Shown one piece after another: positions 9,273-20,649 of a stretch of 58,502 bases of DNA. Under the pieces are notes generated by a model. The model made no database searches and was not told the origin of the DNA. It worked only from the letters and a program-made list of their open reading frames with translations. The position numbers and the translations under genes are program-made. The DNA comes from Bacillota bacterium (GTDB taxonomy: Bacteria > Bacillota > Sulfobacillia > DUSP01 > JBFMCS01). The stretch is from contig JBFMCS010000033.1 in NCBI GenBank assembly GCA_040754315.1, positions 1-58,502 on the forward strand. Direction: 5' to 3'. Numbering within the stretch: the first letter of the stretch is position 1; each line of letters begins with the position of its first letter.

Positions 9273-9302
9273 TTGACACCTTAGACTGCACAAGGCTATA
9301 CT
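9273..9302 (+). promoter_or_regulatory. Promoter of tRNA-Pro
   Basis: Consensus TTGACA (9273-9278) and TATACT (9297-9302) with an 18-bp spacer, ending 14 bp before the tRNA. Confidence 0.75.
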
Positions 9303-9316
9303 AATTGTGGCGGTAT

Positions 9317-9393
9317 CGGGGCGTAGCGCAGCTTGGTAGCGCACCAGCTTTGGGAGCTGGGGGCCCCGGGTTCGAATCCCGGCGCCCCGACCA
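9317..9393 (+). tRNA. tRNA-Pro (TGG)
   Basis: Cloverleaf with acceptor CGGGGCG/CGCCCCG, anticodon loop TTTGGGA giving TGG, T loop TTCGAAT and encoded CCA. Confidence 0.97.
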
Positions 9394-9434
9394 GAAAACC
9401 GCTGTTATCTCAGCGTTCAGGCGTCTGGCGTTTT

Positions 9435-9463
9435 TTGACTTCAGTATTGTCCTGCGCTATACT
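9435..9463 (+). promoter_or_regulatory. Promoter of tRNA-Gly
   Basis: TTGACT (9435-9440), 17-bp spacer, TATACT (9458-9463); the tRNA begins 20 bp downstream. Each of these two tRNAs therefore has its own promoter. Confidence 0.75.
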
Positions 9464-9483
9464 AAATGCTCACAGGGACTGTT

Positions 9484-9557
9484 GCGGGAGTAGCTCAATG
9501 GCAGAGCCCCAGCCTTCCAAGCTGGTCGTGCGGGTTCGATTCCCGTCTCCCGCTCCA
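9484..9557 (+). tRNA. tRNA-Gly (TCC)
   Basis: Acceptor GCGGGAG/CTCCCGC, anticodon loop CTTCCAA giving TCC, T loop TTCGATT, encoded CCA. Confidence 0.97.
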
Positions 9558-9639
9558 TCTTTTGTTTGGCAGTTTGCAGCATCTTTTCCAACTGGCAACC
9601 GCAACCACGCGCTAGTCACCCCTAGAGACAGGTTCTTGC

Positions 9640-9960
9640 CACGCCGGACACTCCGGGCGCCAGGTAGGATGACTGGAATCCCAGCGGTGATGCGGGACCC
9701 AGACCTGGTACCCAGGGTTCCGCAAGATCATAAGAAGAGATGGCAACGGGTGAGGGAAAAGGGAAGGTTGAGAGGTCCATTTTCGACAATTCCACCGCTG
9801 GTTTCGCCGAACAAGGCGGTGGTGAGGGGGGGTGACGGCAGGATCAGTCATCTGAAGCGCTGCTACGGACTCAAGCGGTGCCCCATGACGGCCTTGATGG
9901 TAAACGAGTACTGGGGGGGGGGGTCGGCATCCTGGCCTACAATATCCCTGCAAACGTAAG
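9640..9960 (+). pseudogene. C-terminal remnant of a DDE transposase
   Basis: Two adjoining frames together read like the end of an IS4/IS5/IS1182-group transposase. GRISHLKRCYGLKRC (frame of 9333) is followed in the next frame by GLDGKRVLGGGVGILAYN, which matches the family pattern 'RISxLKRxYGLxRxxxxGxEGxxxxVGxGILAYN'. A frameshift lies near 9880. An 11-G run at about 9913-9923 sits inside the second segment. Only the last 100 or so codons remain, there is no start, and no inverted repeats were found. The family call is by pattern, so the exact IS family is uncertain. Confidence 0.6.
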
Positions 9961-10063
9961 TCCCGCCACGGAGCCCCGACCCACCAAGGGTAGGAGCCTG
10001 CTGGGGCATGCGGCGGATACCAAAAAAACCTACTATCGTCAACGTGGACCTTTTAAGTTCGAA

Positions 10064-11338
10064 CTACTTACATCTATCAAGTTCCGGCTCCTCCAGGCAA
10101 ACGATGGCTTTTTCGATCCGGTGTTCGGTTATCTCCGTCACTTTGATGACGAGGCCCTCGGTCTCCAGCTCGAAGCGGCTGCCGTCCTCGGGGATCTCGC
10201 CAAGCGCTCCGAACACTAGCCCGCCGAAGGTGTCGTAATCTTCGCAGGGCAACGCGACGCCCAAAGCCTCCGCAACCTTGTCAAGCGGTGCGGAGCCGTG
10301 TATCTTCCATGTCTTCGAGTCAATGCGATCAATTAAAGGCGTGGATATGGACGTGTCGGTATTCTTGTCAAACTTACCCACAAGCTGTTCCACCAAATCG
10401 TTCATTGTCACGATGCCCAGCATTCCGCCGTATTCATCCAACACCACCCCCATGTGTTCGCGGACGCGTTTCATATTGCGAAACAGGATGTCCGCCTTGA
10501 CGCTCTGCGGGATGAAGTAGGCGGGTTTCACCGCCTGCTCCATAATGCTCTTGCGGCTTCTGTCGGACAGGCGGAAATAGTCCTTGGCGTTCAGGACACC
10601 GACAACGTCGTCCACCGTCTCGTCGCACACTGGATATAGGGAGTGGCGGCTGTCATGAATGGTCTGCTCCCACTGCTCCACGCTCTCGTCCATCCAAAGC
10701 AGGGAAACTTCGGTCCGGTGGGTGGCGATCTCCCCAGCGGTGAGGTCGTCGAACTCAAATATGTTTCGTATAAGGTTTTTTTCCTCCTCGTCGATACCTC
10801 CGTCCTCATGAGCCTCGTCCACGAGTGTCAGCAGCTCGCCTTCGGTGACACGGGTTGTCTCTGAGTTTTGGAATATCCTGGAGAGAAGTCTTTTCCAATA
10901 CATGAACATTTGATTCACGGGATAGAGTAGGGTTATGAGCAGTTTGAGCACAGGTGCTACAGATATTGCCAAGCGCTCAGGTGATTCTTTGGCAAGGCTT
11001 TTCGGTGAGATTTCGCCAAATATAAGCACAATAATAGTCATGACGAGCGTAGAGACTGCAGCTCCAGCATTGCCCAGCCGATCTACAAACCACACCGTAC
11101 CAATTGCGGAAATCGCAATGTTAACGATATTATTACCGATCAATAGAGTAGACAAAAGACTGTCGTACTTCTCCGAAAGCTTCAGTACAAGGCTCGCGCG
11201 CCTGCTACCATTTTGACTCATAATCTTGATGCGAGTACGATTCAATGAAGAATATGCAGTCTCGCTGGCGGAAAAAAACGCAGATAAGGATAACAGTACT
11301 ATTATACCAATTAACGTAAGAAGTGACTCATTGTCCAT
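10064..11338 (-). CDS. CNNM/CorC-HlyC family membrane protein (DUF21, CBS pair, CorC domain)
   Basis: This 424-residue protein has an N-terminal DUF21/CNNM membrane domain with about four hydrophobic segments (residues 5-25, 60-80, 92-112, 125-145) including FFSASETAYSSLNRTRI, then a CBS-domain pair (about 195-325, with DEYGGMLGIVT) and a C-terminal CorC_HlyC transporter-associated domain (about 340-415). The family is linked to magnesium or cobalt export; older annotations call it hemolysin. The start is ATG 11338, preceded by GAGGAGAAAG. By eye its base composition is more AT-rich than its neighbours. It is alone, flanked by two ruined transposases, which suggests acquisition by transfer (inference). 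Confidence 0.9.
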   Translation of the reverse strand: MDNESLLTLIGIIVLLSLSAFFSASETAYSSLNRTRIKIMSQNGSRRASLVLKLSEKYDSLLSTLLIGNNIVNIAISAIGTVWFVDRLGNAGAAVSTLVMTIIVLIFGEISPKSLAKESPERLAISVAPVLKLLITLLYPVNQMFMYWKRLLSRIFQNSETTRVTEGELLTLVDEAHEDGGIDEEEKNLIRNIFEFDDLTAGEIATHRTEVSLLWMDESVEQWEQTIHDSRHSLYPVCDETVDDVVGVLNAKDYFRLSDRSRKSIMEQAVKPAYFIPQSVKADILFRNMKRVREHMGVVLDEYGGMLGIVTMNDLVEQLVGKFDKNTDTSISTPLIDRIDSKTWKIHGSAPLDKVAEALGVALPCEDYDTFGGLVFGALGEIPEDGSRFELETEGLVIKVTEITEHRIEKAIVCLEEPELDRCK

Positions 11339-11975
11339 TTACTTTCTCCTCAGTTTATCGCATGTAGAATAACATGCGTGATCAAAATCCTACCATGCAG
11401 CGCCCTGTCCCACAACTTCCCAGGAATATTATGACACGTCCTGCCATCTGCTGGCACCCGTGGGGCTAACCCAACACGCATGTCAGAATAACGCGTACTC
11501 TTTTTATATGGACCTCTTCAGATCTGGCGCCCTGCGATCGTTTTCGATGCCGCGGCATGGCCGTTTTCAAGCTGCTCGGCTTTCACCTTGTCATGCTTAC
11601 GCAGGGTGCTCCCTGGAGATATGGAGTAACGTATAGAGCTCACAGACAGCGGACGCCCTAAGGGCACAATTCAGGCCACGATCATGAAGCGCATAACAAC
11701 AACAAAAGCACAGCCCGCCTTCCGGAGCGACCGGAACACAGGTTATGCTTTCTGATTGTCGGTACCAACATAAGGGAGGCTGACTTCCGTCAGTACTGTC
11801 ACTGACGTCCATAGGGTTGACTATCGTCTCCCTCCAAAAGGCAATGCGACACACTAAATTCTACAGGACCTATGATGTCGTGTCAACATGCCGCAATCAC
11901 TGGGTGCACGACAATTCTGTGAGTAAATAAACGGCAGGGATAGTTGCTTTATCCCAACTTACGTAGCGCTACTCC
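11339..11975. other. Non-coding stretch upstream of the CNNM gene
   Basis: About 640 bp with no credible gene. It holds two related palindrome-like motifs (separate entry). A minus-strand open stretch ends at about 11523 and reads LRKHDKVKAEQLENGHAAAS near its end; it is bounded upstream by a stop, has no ribosome-binding site, and could be a gene fragment. I looked for an M-box or Mn riboswitch before the CorC-like gene and could not align one. Confidence 0.4.
11359..11496. repeat. Two copies of an operator-like palindromic motif
   Basis: CGCATG-TAGAATAA-CATGCG at 11359-11378 is a perfect 6-bp inverted repeat around 8 bp. A variant, CGCATGTCAGAATAACGCGT, lies at 11477-11496. They sit 20 and 140 bp upstream of the CNNM start, so they may be regulator-binding sites (inference). 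Confidence 0.5.
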
Positions 11976-13153
11976 TTATCTGGAGGCGAGTCGGTGGGGC
12001 TGAAATGGGCCAGCGGCAATCTTCCACACCCAATCCAGCACAGCGGGTGGGGAGTCGTTACTTGTTTCCAAAGACTTATGATCGAAGAGCTTTGCGAGTG
12101 GCCATGTAGTTGTTGGCCCTGAAGCGGGCTCAGAAATCATCGAATGTATTGCTGAGCGGCTGTAGCAAAGGGCGATCATGGCGGCTTCCTTCAGGCTCCA
12201 GAACATGCCCGGTCTTTTTAGGCGCTGGGTGATGACCACCACCTTGCAGCCTGGATTCCACCACGCCGGAACCCACGCAGAGGCCGAGGGAGCGAGAGTA
12301 GTCATAACGCATCCGCTGGCGGTTATTGCTGAAGTACTCGAACTCCATTGAGGTCATGGAACCGATGTCTGCATCGGGTGTTCTCTGACAGCGGATTGCC
12401 TGTGAGAGGGCATCAAGGTTCCCCGACTCCGGTTCATCATGGCGCCAGTCGCCCACTTCCTGGCCAGGTCGGTACCGACGCCGGAAATGCTGCTGGCGAG
12501 TTGGCTGAGGTGCTCCTTGGCGTGGTACAGGTCGACGATCTGGATGGCCTCCGGGACGATCGTGGAGGCGAGGTTCCAGATCCATGGGGCCCCGTCGCCG
12601 ATAAAGACCTGGCGCCGGGCGAGGAAGAAACCGCGCCTCTTCAATTCCCGCTCGACCCGAAGGGCGAAAGGTGGGGTGTCTTTGCAGGCGTTATCCCAGG
12701 CGCAGATTTCTATGGCGGCTGAATAGCTCACCGATCCCGGGTCGCGCACCGGATTGCCCTCGTCGTCCCGATCATCGGCGGTCCAGACCACGCGCTGACC
12801 TCCCTGGTCTTCGATGACCCGTCGGCCTACTTGCCGGGTCTGCAAGCCACCTCGTTCGGGCGCATGGGGATACCGGTTCCGTCCACGGCGTACATGGTAT
12901 CGCTCGGGTTCGGTTTTTCCTCGATGGCGGCCTCATCGGTGGCGATGGTGGCGCCGAGCTTCTTGGCGGTAGCTTCGACCTGCTTGGCGCCAACGAAGAT
13001 CCCGCCAATCCGGCCTGGAATCTGGAGCCCTGAAGGAAAGATCCCGCCGGCGCTACCAGGGTGCTCATGCGGGTCACCCCCGGTGACAATAGGAACGGAC
13101 GAGGATGATGTCGCCCAGAGCCCTAAGAACAGGCTCGAAACGGAAACCGTCAC
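11976..13153 (-). pseudogene. Decayed ISKra4-type transposase
   Basis: Three overlapping minus-strand frames reconstruct one transposase. The N-terminal part holds YAVDGTGIPMRPNE (12827-13153), the middle part has VFIGDGAPWIWNLA and VDLYHAKEHL (12354-12845), and the C-terminal part has SGVVES then, in another frame, GCKVVVITQRLKRPGMFW (11976-12305). These are typical ISKra4-family segments, with the two catalytic Asp motifs (VDGTG, IGDGA) still visible. At least three frameshifts separate the pieces, so it is inactive. Sequence to about 13280 may belong to the same element. Terminal repeats were not identified. Confidence 0.8.
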
Positions 13154-13288
13154 TGAATTAAAAGCTCTATTGGGTCAGGATTTTTTGCCTAATTCGAAAC
13201 TATGGAGAACGTGCCAGCTTTTTAGAGCCAGGCCCTTAAGTTCAAGAAACCCAGAGTCTGCGGAACCTCTGGCCCTGGTACCTGCCCG

Positions 13289-13317
13289 TTGATCTCAGGT
13301 GCAAAACAGGGTATCAT
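13289..13317 (+). promoter_or_regulatory. Likely promoter of the five-tRNA cluster
   Basis: TTGATC (13289-13294) and TATCAT (13312-13317) with 17-bp spacing, about 130 bp before tRNA-Arg and just outside the transposase remnant. Confidence 0.5.
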
Positions 13318-13445
13318 ATATTGTGAACCTCAGGACTGGAAGTCACACTGGGCGGTTAAGGGTGCACGAATAGCCATGACGATCTGCGACTGGTAGACGA
13401 AGCGCCTTGGCATAAACCCCTGTGAAGAGTCATGACAGTTCTTGA

Positions 13446-13521
13446 GCGCCTGTAGCTCAGGGGATAGAGCAACGGACTTCTAATCCGTTGGCCGCAGGTT
13501 CGATTCCTGCCAGGCGCGCCA
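13446..13521 (+). tRNA. tRNA-Arg (TCT)
   Basis: Acceptor GCGCCTG/CAGGCGC, anticodon loop CTTCTAA giving TCT, encoded CCA. It reads AGA and by wobble AGG, a codon used heavily in this genome. Confidence 0.97.
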
Positions 13522-13537
13522 CTTAGATTAGATTTGT

Positions 13538-13615
13538 GGTGGGTGTAGCTCAGCTGGTTAGAGCGTGGGATTGTGGCTCCCAAGGCCGCGGGTTCGATTC
13601 CCGTCACTCACCCCA
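13538..13615 (+). tRNA. tRNA-His (GTG)
   Basis: Acceptor GTGGGTG/CACTCAC with the extra G-1 (13538) opposite C73, anticodon loop TTGTGGC giving GTG, encoded CCA. Confidence 0.97.
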
Positions 13616-13625
13616 TTTTTCTGTG

Positions 13626-13700
13626 TGGGGCGTAGCCAAGCGGTAAGGCAAGGGACTTTGGATCCCTGATCCGTAGGTTCGAATCCTACCGCCCCAGCCA
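13626..13700 (+). tRNA. tRNA-Gln (TTG)
   Basis: Acceptor TGGGGCG/CGCCCCA, anticodon loop CTTTGGA giving TTG, encoded CCA. Confidence 0.97.
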
Positions 13701-13708
13701 AAAACCGT

Positions 13709-13783
13709 GGGCCATTAGCTCAGTGGCAGAGCACCCGCCTTTTAAGCGGGGTGTCGATGGTTCGATACCATCATGGCCCACCA
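13709..13783 (+). tRNA. tRNA-Lys (TTT)
   Basis: Acceptor GGGCCAT/ATGGCCC, anticodon loop CTTTTAA giving TTT, encoded CCA. Confidence 0.97.
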
Positions 13784-13792
13784 TATTGTCTA

Positions 13793-13879
13793 GCGGGTGT
13801 GGCGGAATTGGCATTCGCGCAGGACTTAGGATCCTGTGGGGGACACCCCGTGTGGGTTCAAATCCCACCGCCCGCACCA
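13793..13879 (+). tRNA. tRNA-Leu (TAG)
   Basis: Class II tRNA of 87 nt with a long variable arm, acceptor GCGGGTG/CGCCCGC, anticodon loop CTTAGGA giving TAG, encoded CCA. Confidence 0.96.
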
Positions 13880-13970
13880 AGCCTAAAGCCCACCGGTTAA
13901 CACAATAACCCTACATGGAGTCGGTTTGTCATTATCGTGCTTCCACACGCTTCTTGCGGAGAAGCTGTGT

Positions 13971-14906
13971 TCATGCATCTCTGAGATGGTCAAACAAGAC
14001 AGTGCTGAGGTAGCGTTCACCGCAAGAAGGTATGATTACTACTACCATCTTCCCTGTGTTCTCGGGAAGGCTTGCCACCTGGACAGCTGCGTGAAGAGCC
14101 GCTCCCGACGAAATTCCTACCAGGATGCCCTCTTCCCGGGCCACCCGGCGTGCCATTTCTAAGGCCTCTTCATCCGTGACTCCTATCACCCGGTCTATGA
14201 TAGCCATGTTAAGGACATCTGGAACGAAGCCCGCGCCGATACCCTGGATCTTGTGGGGTCCCGGTTGCCCGCCAGAGAGTACTGGTGAGCCAGTCGGTTC
14301 TACACCGATGGCCTGCAGAGAGGGCTTCCGTGCCTTGAGGATCTCTGCTACACCGGTAAGGGTGCCGCCAGTCCCCACACCTGAGACCAGGGCGTCGATC
14401 CTTCCTCCAGTGTCCCGCCATATCTCCTCCGCTGTAGTAATGCGGTGGATTTCGGGGTTGGCAGGGTTCTTGAATTGCTGCAGTATGAGATAACGGCTGT
14501 CTGAAGCAGCCATGGAATCGGCCTTGTTGACTGCACCCCGCATTCCCTCCGTGCCCGGCGTTAGGATGAGTTCCGCTCCGAATGCTCGGAGCAAGACCCG
14601 CCGTTCGGAGCTCATGGTATCTGGCATCACCAAAGTACACTTGTATCCCTTGGCGGCGCATACAAAGGCCAATCCGATTCCAGTATTCCCGCTGGTCGGC
14701 TCCAGGATGATGGTGTCTTCCCCAATCAGGTTGGCCTTTTCGGCATCTTCGATCATGCTAAGAGCAATGCGGTCCTTAACACTAGATGCAGGGTTGAAGA
14801 ACTCCAGTTTCGCCACGATGGTGGCTCCCGCTCCCCACGCCAACCTGTTAAGGCGCACCATGGGTGTGTTGCCTATGAGATCCGTTATGCTGTCTGCGAC
14901 TCTCAT
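13971..14906 (-). CDS. cysK: Cysteine synthase (O-acetylserine sulfhydrylase)
   Basis: This 311-residue PLP enzyme makes cysteine from O-acetylserine and sulfide. The PLP lysine is K44 in [11 protein letters not shown], the substrate loop is TSGNTGIG, and the phosphate-binding loop is [10 protein letters not shown]. The start ATG 14906 follows AGGAGGAAGGC and gives the standard N-terminus; the open frame continues upstream without support. It lies about 300 bp downstream of the cysteine-desulfurase-like gene on the same strand, at the end of the Rrf2-controlled sulfur cluster. It converges toward the tRNA-Leu gene. Confidence 0.95.
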   Translation of the reverse strand: MRVADSITDLIGNTPMVRLNRLAWGAGATIVAKLEFFNPASSVKDRIALSMIEDAEKANLIGEDTIILEPTSGNTGIGLAFVCAAKGYKCTLVMPDTMSSERRVLLRAFGAELILTPGTEGMRGAVNKADSMAASDSRYLILQQFKNPANPEIHRITTAEEIWRDTGGRIDALVSGVGTGGTLTGVAEILKARKPSLQAIGVEPTGSPVLSGGQPGPHKIQGIGAGFVPDVLNMAIIDRVIGVTDEEALEMARRVAREEGILVGISSGAALHAAVQVASLPENTGKMVVVIIPSCGERYLSTVLFDHLRDA

Positions 14907-15204
14907 CTGCCTTCCTCCTCTTGCCCCCTGTATCTTAACGAAGGGCCACGAAAGATCTTGCCATGAGTGGCCAGTTCCCAAAAACCGATCGCCTGAGTGC
15001 TCCGGCAGTACGACTTATCTTGCCTTTGCCATTGGGTACGGGCTTTAAGGGGCATACCCAGCCCTGTTTCTGGCGTGCGAGCGAGAACGTCCTGGAAACC
15101 TTCCGTGAACCTGGTCGCCCACTTCGGGTGGGTAAGGGATATCGAAAGCACTCGTCTTGGGATAACCCTATCGCACGATGGCCAGGCATGGCGTTTTCGT
15201 CGTT
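14907..15204. other. Non-coding gap between the desulfurase-like gene and cysK
   Basis: About 300 bp. Minus-strand open frames here have no family resemblance or start signal. I saw no T-box or SAM-type riboswitch. It may contain the cysK promoter. Confidence 0.4.
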
Positions 15205-16362
15205 TTAGTAGCGGCTCTCCTCGGCGATCTGGCCGATCGCTGAGACGAGCCTCTCCACGTGGTCTGGCTGGTTAAAGTATCCGAAACTGGCCCGTATTGT
15301 TCCCTGGGGAAAGGTTCCCAAGGCCTTATGGGCGTCAGGCGAACAGTGAAGCCCTGGCCTGACACCAATGGCAAAGGTTTGGTCCAGAATCGTTCCTGCC
15401 ACAGATGCCTCGCAGCCACGGATGGTGAAAGACACAATCCCATTCTCAGGGCCCCCAGGGCCCTGAAAAACCTGGACTCCTGGGATCCTTTCCAGACCTT
15501 GGACCAGTAGGGCGGAGAGTTCAGCCTCCTTTGCCCTTACTGCCTTGAGCCCCACAGATCGGAGGAACTTGACCCCAGCCCCCAGTCCCGCGATCCCTGG
15601 AAGGTTGGGCGTCCCTGCCTCCAGCGCCCAGGGCAGGTCACGGGGGTGAAACTCCTCTTCGGACCCGACTCCCGTTCCACCCTCCCTAAGGGGTTCTATG
15701 TCCAGTTCCCGGCTCATGATCAGGAGACCTACGCCCATGGGTCCCAGGAGGCCTTTGTGTCCCGGGGCTACCACCAGGTCAACCCCGAGATCTCGGACGT
15801 CTATTTCCATTTTCCCTGCTGTCTGAGCAGCATCTAGAAGGAAGAGGCCCCCGCTTTCATGAACGATCTCCGCCATCTCCCTTATTGGCTGTGTCCGACC
15901 TGTGACGTTTGAGGCGTGAGAGACCACCACCAGTTTCGCGCCGCCCCGGCACTCTTCCCTGAATTGCTCCAAGTTCACAGTCAAGTTTTGGGTGCCATCT
16001 ACCGCCCGCAGGGAGACCCCCCGGGTTTGCAGGTGTCTGAGCGGCCTCATAACCGAGTTGTGCTCATAGGGACCTGTCACAACCTTGTCGCCGGGCCTGA
16101 GGAGGCCCTTTAGGGCCATGTTCAAGGCATCCGTGCAGTTTAGCGTGAATATCACGTGAGAGGGTGATGGCGCCCCGAAGAAGCCTGCCACCAGCGCCCG
16201 GGTTTCGCCGATAATCCACTCGGCGGCCACAGACATCCTATGGGAAGCCCTGCCAGGGTTTGCCCCGGACTCTCGCAGGCACCGGGCCACAGCTTCATAG
16301 ACTACCTCAGGTTTAGGCCACGTAGTGGCTGCATTATCCAGGTATATGAAGTCTTCGTTCAT
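15205..16362 (-). CDS. Cysteine desulfurase-like class V aminotransferase
   Basis: This 385-residue PLP enzyme matches the clostridial desulfurase-like group. Evidence is YLDNAATTWPKP at the N-terminus, Asp177 (LLDAAQ), the PLP lysine K203 in APGHKGLLGP, and the active-site loop GVRPGLHCSPDAHKALG with Cys340. GYFN near the C-terminus is also characteristic. It should take sulfur from cysteine (or a related donor) onto Cys340 as a persulfide. Its start is 3 bp after the stop of the ThiF-like gene, so the two are co-transcribed. Pairing with an E1-like enzyme suggests sulfur delivery to a carrier protein, but no ThiS/MoaD gene is in the window. Confidence 0.85.
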   Translation of the reverse strand: MNEDFIYLDNAATTWPKPEVVYEAVARCLRESGANPGRASHRMSVAAEWIIGETRALVAGFFGAPSPSHVIFTLNCTDALNMALKGLLRPGDKVVTGPYEHNSVMRPLRHLQTRGVSLRAVDGTQNLTVNLEQFREECRGGAKLVVVSHASNVTGRTQPIREMAEIVHESGGLFLLDAAQTAGKMEIDVRDLGVDLVVAPGHKGLLGPMGVGLLIMSRELDIEPLREGGTGVGSEEEFHPRDLPWALEAGTPNLPGIAGLGAGVKFLRSVGLKAVRAKEAELSALLVQGLERIPGVQVFQGPGGPENGIVSFTIRGCEASVAGTILDQTFAIGVRPGLHCSPDAHKALGTFPQGTIRASFGYFNQPDHVERLVSAIGQIAEESRY

Positions 16363-16365
16363 CCC

Positions 16366-17391
16366 TTAGCCTCCAATGTACTTGGCATAAAGGGTCTTGG
16401 CCAGCCTCGGGTCGGATGTGCCGAGGATCATGGCCCTGCCATCACGAAAAAGCACGATTTCCTGGTCACCGCAGGCAGCTCTCAGGAGATACCTGTTGAC
16501 CATTACAGGAAACAGCCTTTCAAGCCTGGCAGTTGTGGCCTCAAAATCGAAGTTCACAGCATGCTCGGGCACGACCTGCACGGCGTTCTGCCCACATATA
16601 GATGATATCATCATAGGTTCAGGCTTGCTCAACAGATCGAATTCCCTGTGTCCACAGACGGAACACTCGGGGTCGCGACTGACTGATACGAAATTGGCAA
16701 GGCTATCCCAGAGATCAAAAGCCATCAGGTACCTAGAAACCTTGGATAGCCTACCGGCCAGTATTTTCAGGGCTTCCAAAGCCTCCCAGGATGCCACAGC
16801 AAAGGCTACGGGTCCCAGCACCCCAACGGTATCGCAGGTATAGGGGGAGATCATGGTGGCGGCTCCGGGGAAAAGGCAATTGTAACAGGCAGTGTCTCCC
16901 GGGACAACAGTGGCGACGGTGCCGTAGGTGGATATACAGGCGCCGTGGATCCAGGGAGTGCCCGCCTTGACGCAGGCCTCGTTAATCAAGGCCCTGGTAT
17001 AGAAGTTGTCAAGACCGTCCAGCACAACGGAGGCTCCCGCCACCACCCTTTCTACATTGGTCGGATTGACATCCTCGACCAGAGCCTCGTAACGGGTTTC
17101 CGAATTCACCCTCCTCAGGTGCTGCTCCGCGGCGACAGCCTTCGGCAGGTTGTTCCTGACGTCCTCTTCGTCATAGAGCCCTTGCCGTTGCAGGTTGGTC
17201 CACTCCACGAAGTCCCGGTCCACCATGCGCAGCGCACCTACCCCAGCCCTTGCCAGGAGGTTTGCGACGGTACTTCCGAGAGCGCCGAGACCTATAACTA
17301 CCGCCAATCCCTTCCCGATTCTCTCCTGGCCGTCTTCGCCTATCTCCTGTACCAGTACCTGGCGGGAGTACCTGTTTCCTTCATGATCCAA
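16366..17391 (-). CDS. ThiF/MoeB/HesA-family E1-like adenylyltransferase
   Basis: This 341-residue protein has the Rossmann ATP motif GLGALGS (34-40), two zinc CxxC pairs (C169/C172 and C243/C246), and a candidate catalytic Cys186 in PYTCDTVG. The family adenylates the C-terminal glycine of ubiquitin-like sulfur carriers. A C-terminal extension of about 80 residues (from about 260) ends in ...YIGG, a terminal diglycine. The 3' end of the Rrf2 gene overlaps its start by 11 bp, and the desulfurase-like gene follows at 3 bp. The operon suggests a sulfur-relay role in cysteine, thiamin or molybdopterin chemistry; the carrier is not identified. Confidence 0.85.
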   Translation of the reverse strand: MDHEGNRYSRQVLVQEIGEDGQERIGKGLAVVIGLGALGSTVANLLARAGVGALRMVDRDFVEWTNLQRQGLYDEEDVRNNLPKAVAAEQHLRRVNSETRYEALVEDVNPTNVERVVAGASVVLDGLDNFYTRALINEACVKAGTPWIHGACISTYGTVATVVPGDTACYNCLFPGAATMISPYTCDTVGVLGPVAFAVASWEALEALKILAGRLSKVSRYLMAFDLWDSLANFVSVSRDPECSVCGHREFDLLSKPEPMMISSICGQNAVQVVPEHAVNFDFEATTARLERLFPVMVNRYLLRAACGDQEIVLFRDGRAMILGTSDPRLAKTLYAKYIGG

Positions 17392-17833
17392 GGTCTTTAC
17401 CCCCGTATCCCTCAGGAACGCGGTTAATGAGGGAGCCTATGGTTATGGATTCCAGGACCTCCTCCATCTTGCGCTGGAGTGAAGCCCAGGCGGGCCGGGT
17501 CAAGCACGTAGTCTCCCTCTCACATGGGCCCTTAGGGTTCTGGTCAGGAGGAAGGAGACAGCCCAGAGGGGCGATGGGCCCATCCACGGCGCGGATCACG
17601 GAAGCCAGGCTAATCCCTCCGGGGTCCCTGGAGAGTCTATAACCACCGTTTATACCCCTGTCTGCCTCCACAAACCCTGCCTTCCTAAGCTGGTGAAAGA
17701 GAAGGCTCAGGTATTGCCTGGATATACTCTCACGCTCGGCAATGCGTGAGAGGGGCACGGGCCCTTCTTTCGACATCAGGGCCAAGCGGCATAGAGCCCT
17801 CACGGCGTAGCGTGCCCTGGTGGGAATCTTCAT
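17381..17833 (-). CDS. Rrf2-family transcriptional regulator with three conserved cysteines
   Basis: This 150-residue winged-helix protein starts with the Rrf2 signature (KIPTRARYAVRALCRLAL) and has a recognition region SRQYLSLLFHQLRKAGFV and wing GGYRLSRD. Cys92, Cys104 and Cys110 lie in a loop like the Fe-S ligands of IscR, so it may sense Fe-S or cysteine status (inference). Relatives include IscR and CymR. ATG 17833 follows GGGGGG at a 6-nt spacing. It heads the minus-strand ThiF/desulfurase operon and probably autoregulates through the dyad just upstream. Confidence 0.9.
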   Translation of the reverse strand: MKIPTRARYAVRALCRLALMSKEGPVPLSRIAERESISRQYLSLLFHQLRKAGFVEADRGINGGYRLSRDPGGISLASVIRAVDGPIAPLGCLLPPDQNPKGPCERETTCLTRPAWASLQRKMEEVLESITIGSLINRVPEGYGGKDLGS

Positions 17834-17849
17834 CAAGATCCCCCCAATT

Positions 17850-17884
17850 TAAAGCTAATTGCTAATAATTCCGGGCATATTGTA
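17850..17884 (-). promoter_or_regulatory. Candidate -10 and operator of the Rrf2 operon
   Basis: On the minus strand TACAAT (17884-17879) is a good -10; the -35 region is poor. Just downstream, AGC-TAATT-GCT (about 17853-17863) in an AT-rich block forms an imperfect dyad covering the start of transcription, a good place for Rrf2 repression. No experimental support. Confidence 0.4.
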
Positions 17885-17957
17885 GCACACTTCACCCGGC
17901 TATGCTAGCAGACGGACCAACCCGCCCGAATGGTGTACTTTGGGGTTCTCAAACCAC

Positions 17958-20581
<2,624 letters not shown>

Positions 20582-20613
20582 CTCTATCAGCCGCTCTTTG
20601 GTTGTTAGGCTAA

Positions 20614-20642
20614 ATGATACCATCCTCGCCTAATGGTGTCAA
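20614..20642 (-). promoter_or_regulatory. Promoter of the metYX riboswitch transcript
   Basis: On the minus strand a perfect TTGACA (20642-20637), a 17-bp spacer and TATCAT (20619-20614). Transcription would begin about 25 nt before the aptamer. Confidence 0.8.
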
Positions 20643-20649
20643 CAGGCGA

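Noticed and set aside
9913-9923. Run of 11 G as a phase-variable tract
   Set aside because: It lies inside a degraded transposase fragment with no start or intact frame, so variation would have no effect. It may be a sequencing or assembly risk instead.
11339-11640. M-box magnesium riboswitch upstream of the CorC-like gene
   Set aside because: A stretch near 11600-11650 faintly recalls M-box wording, but the conserved blocks do not align in order on either strand.
12348-13292. Plus-strand ORFs in the 12.3-13.3 kb region
   Set aside because: They are shadows of the minus-strand ISKra4-type transposase remnant, whose motifs are clear.
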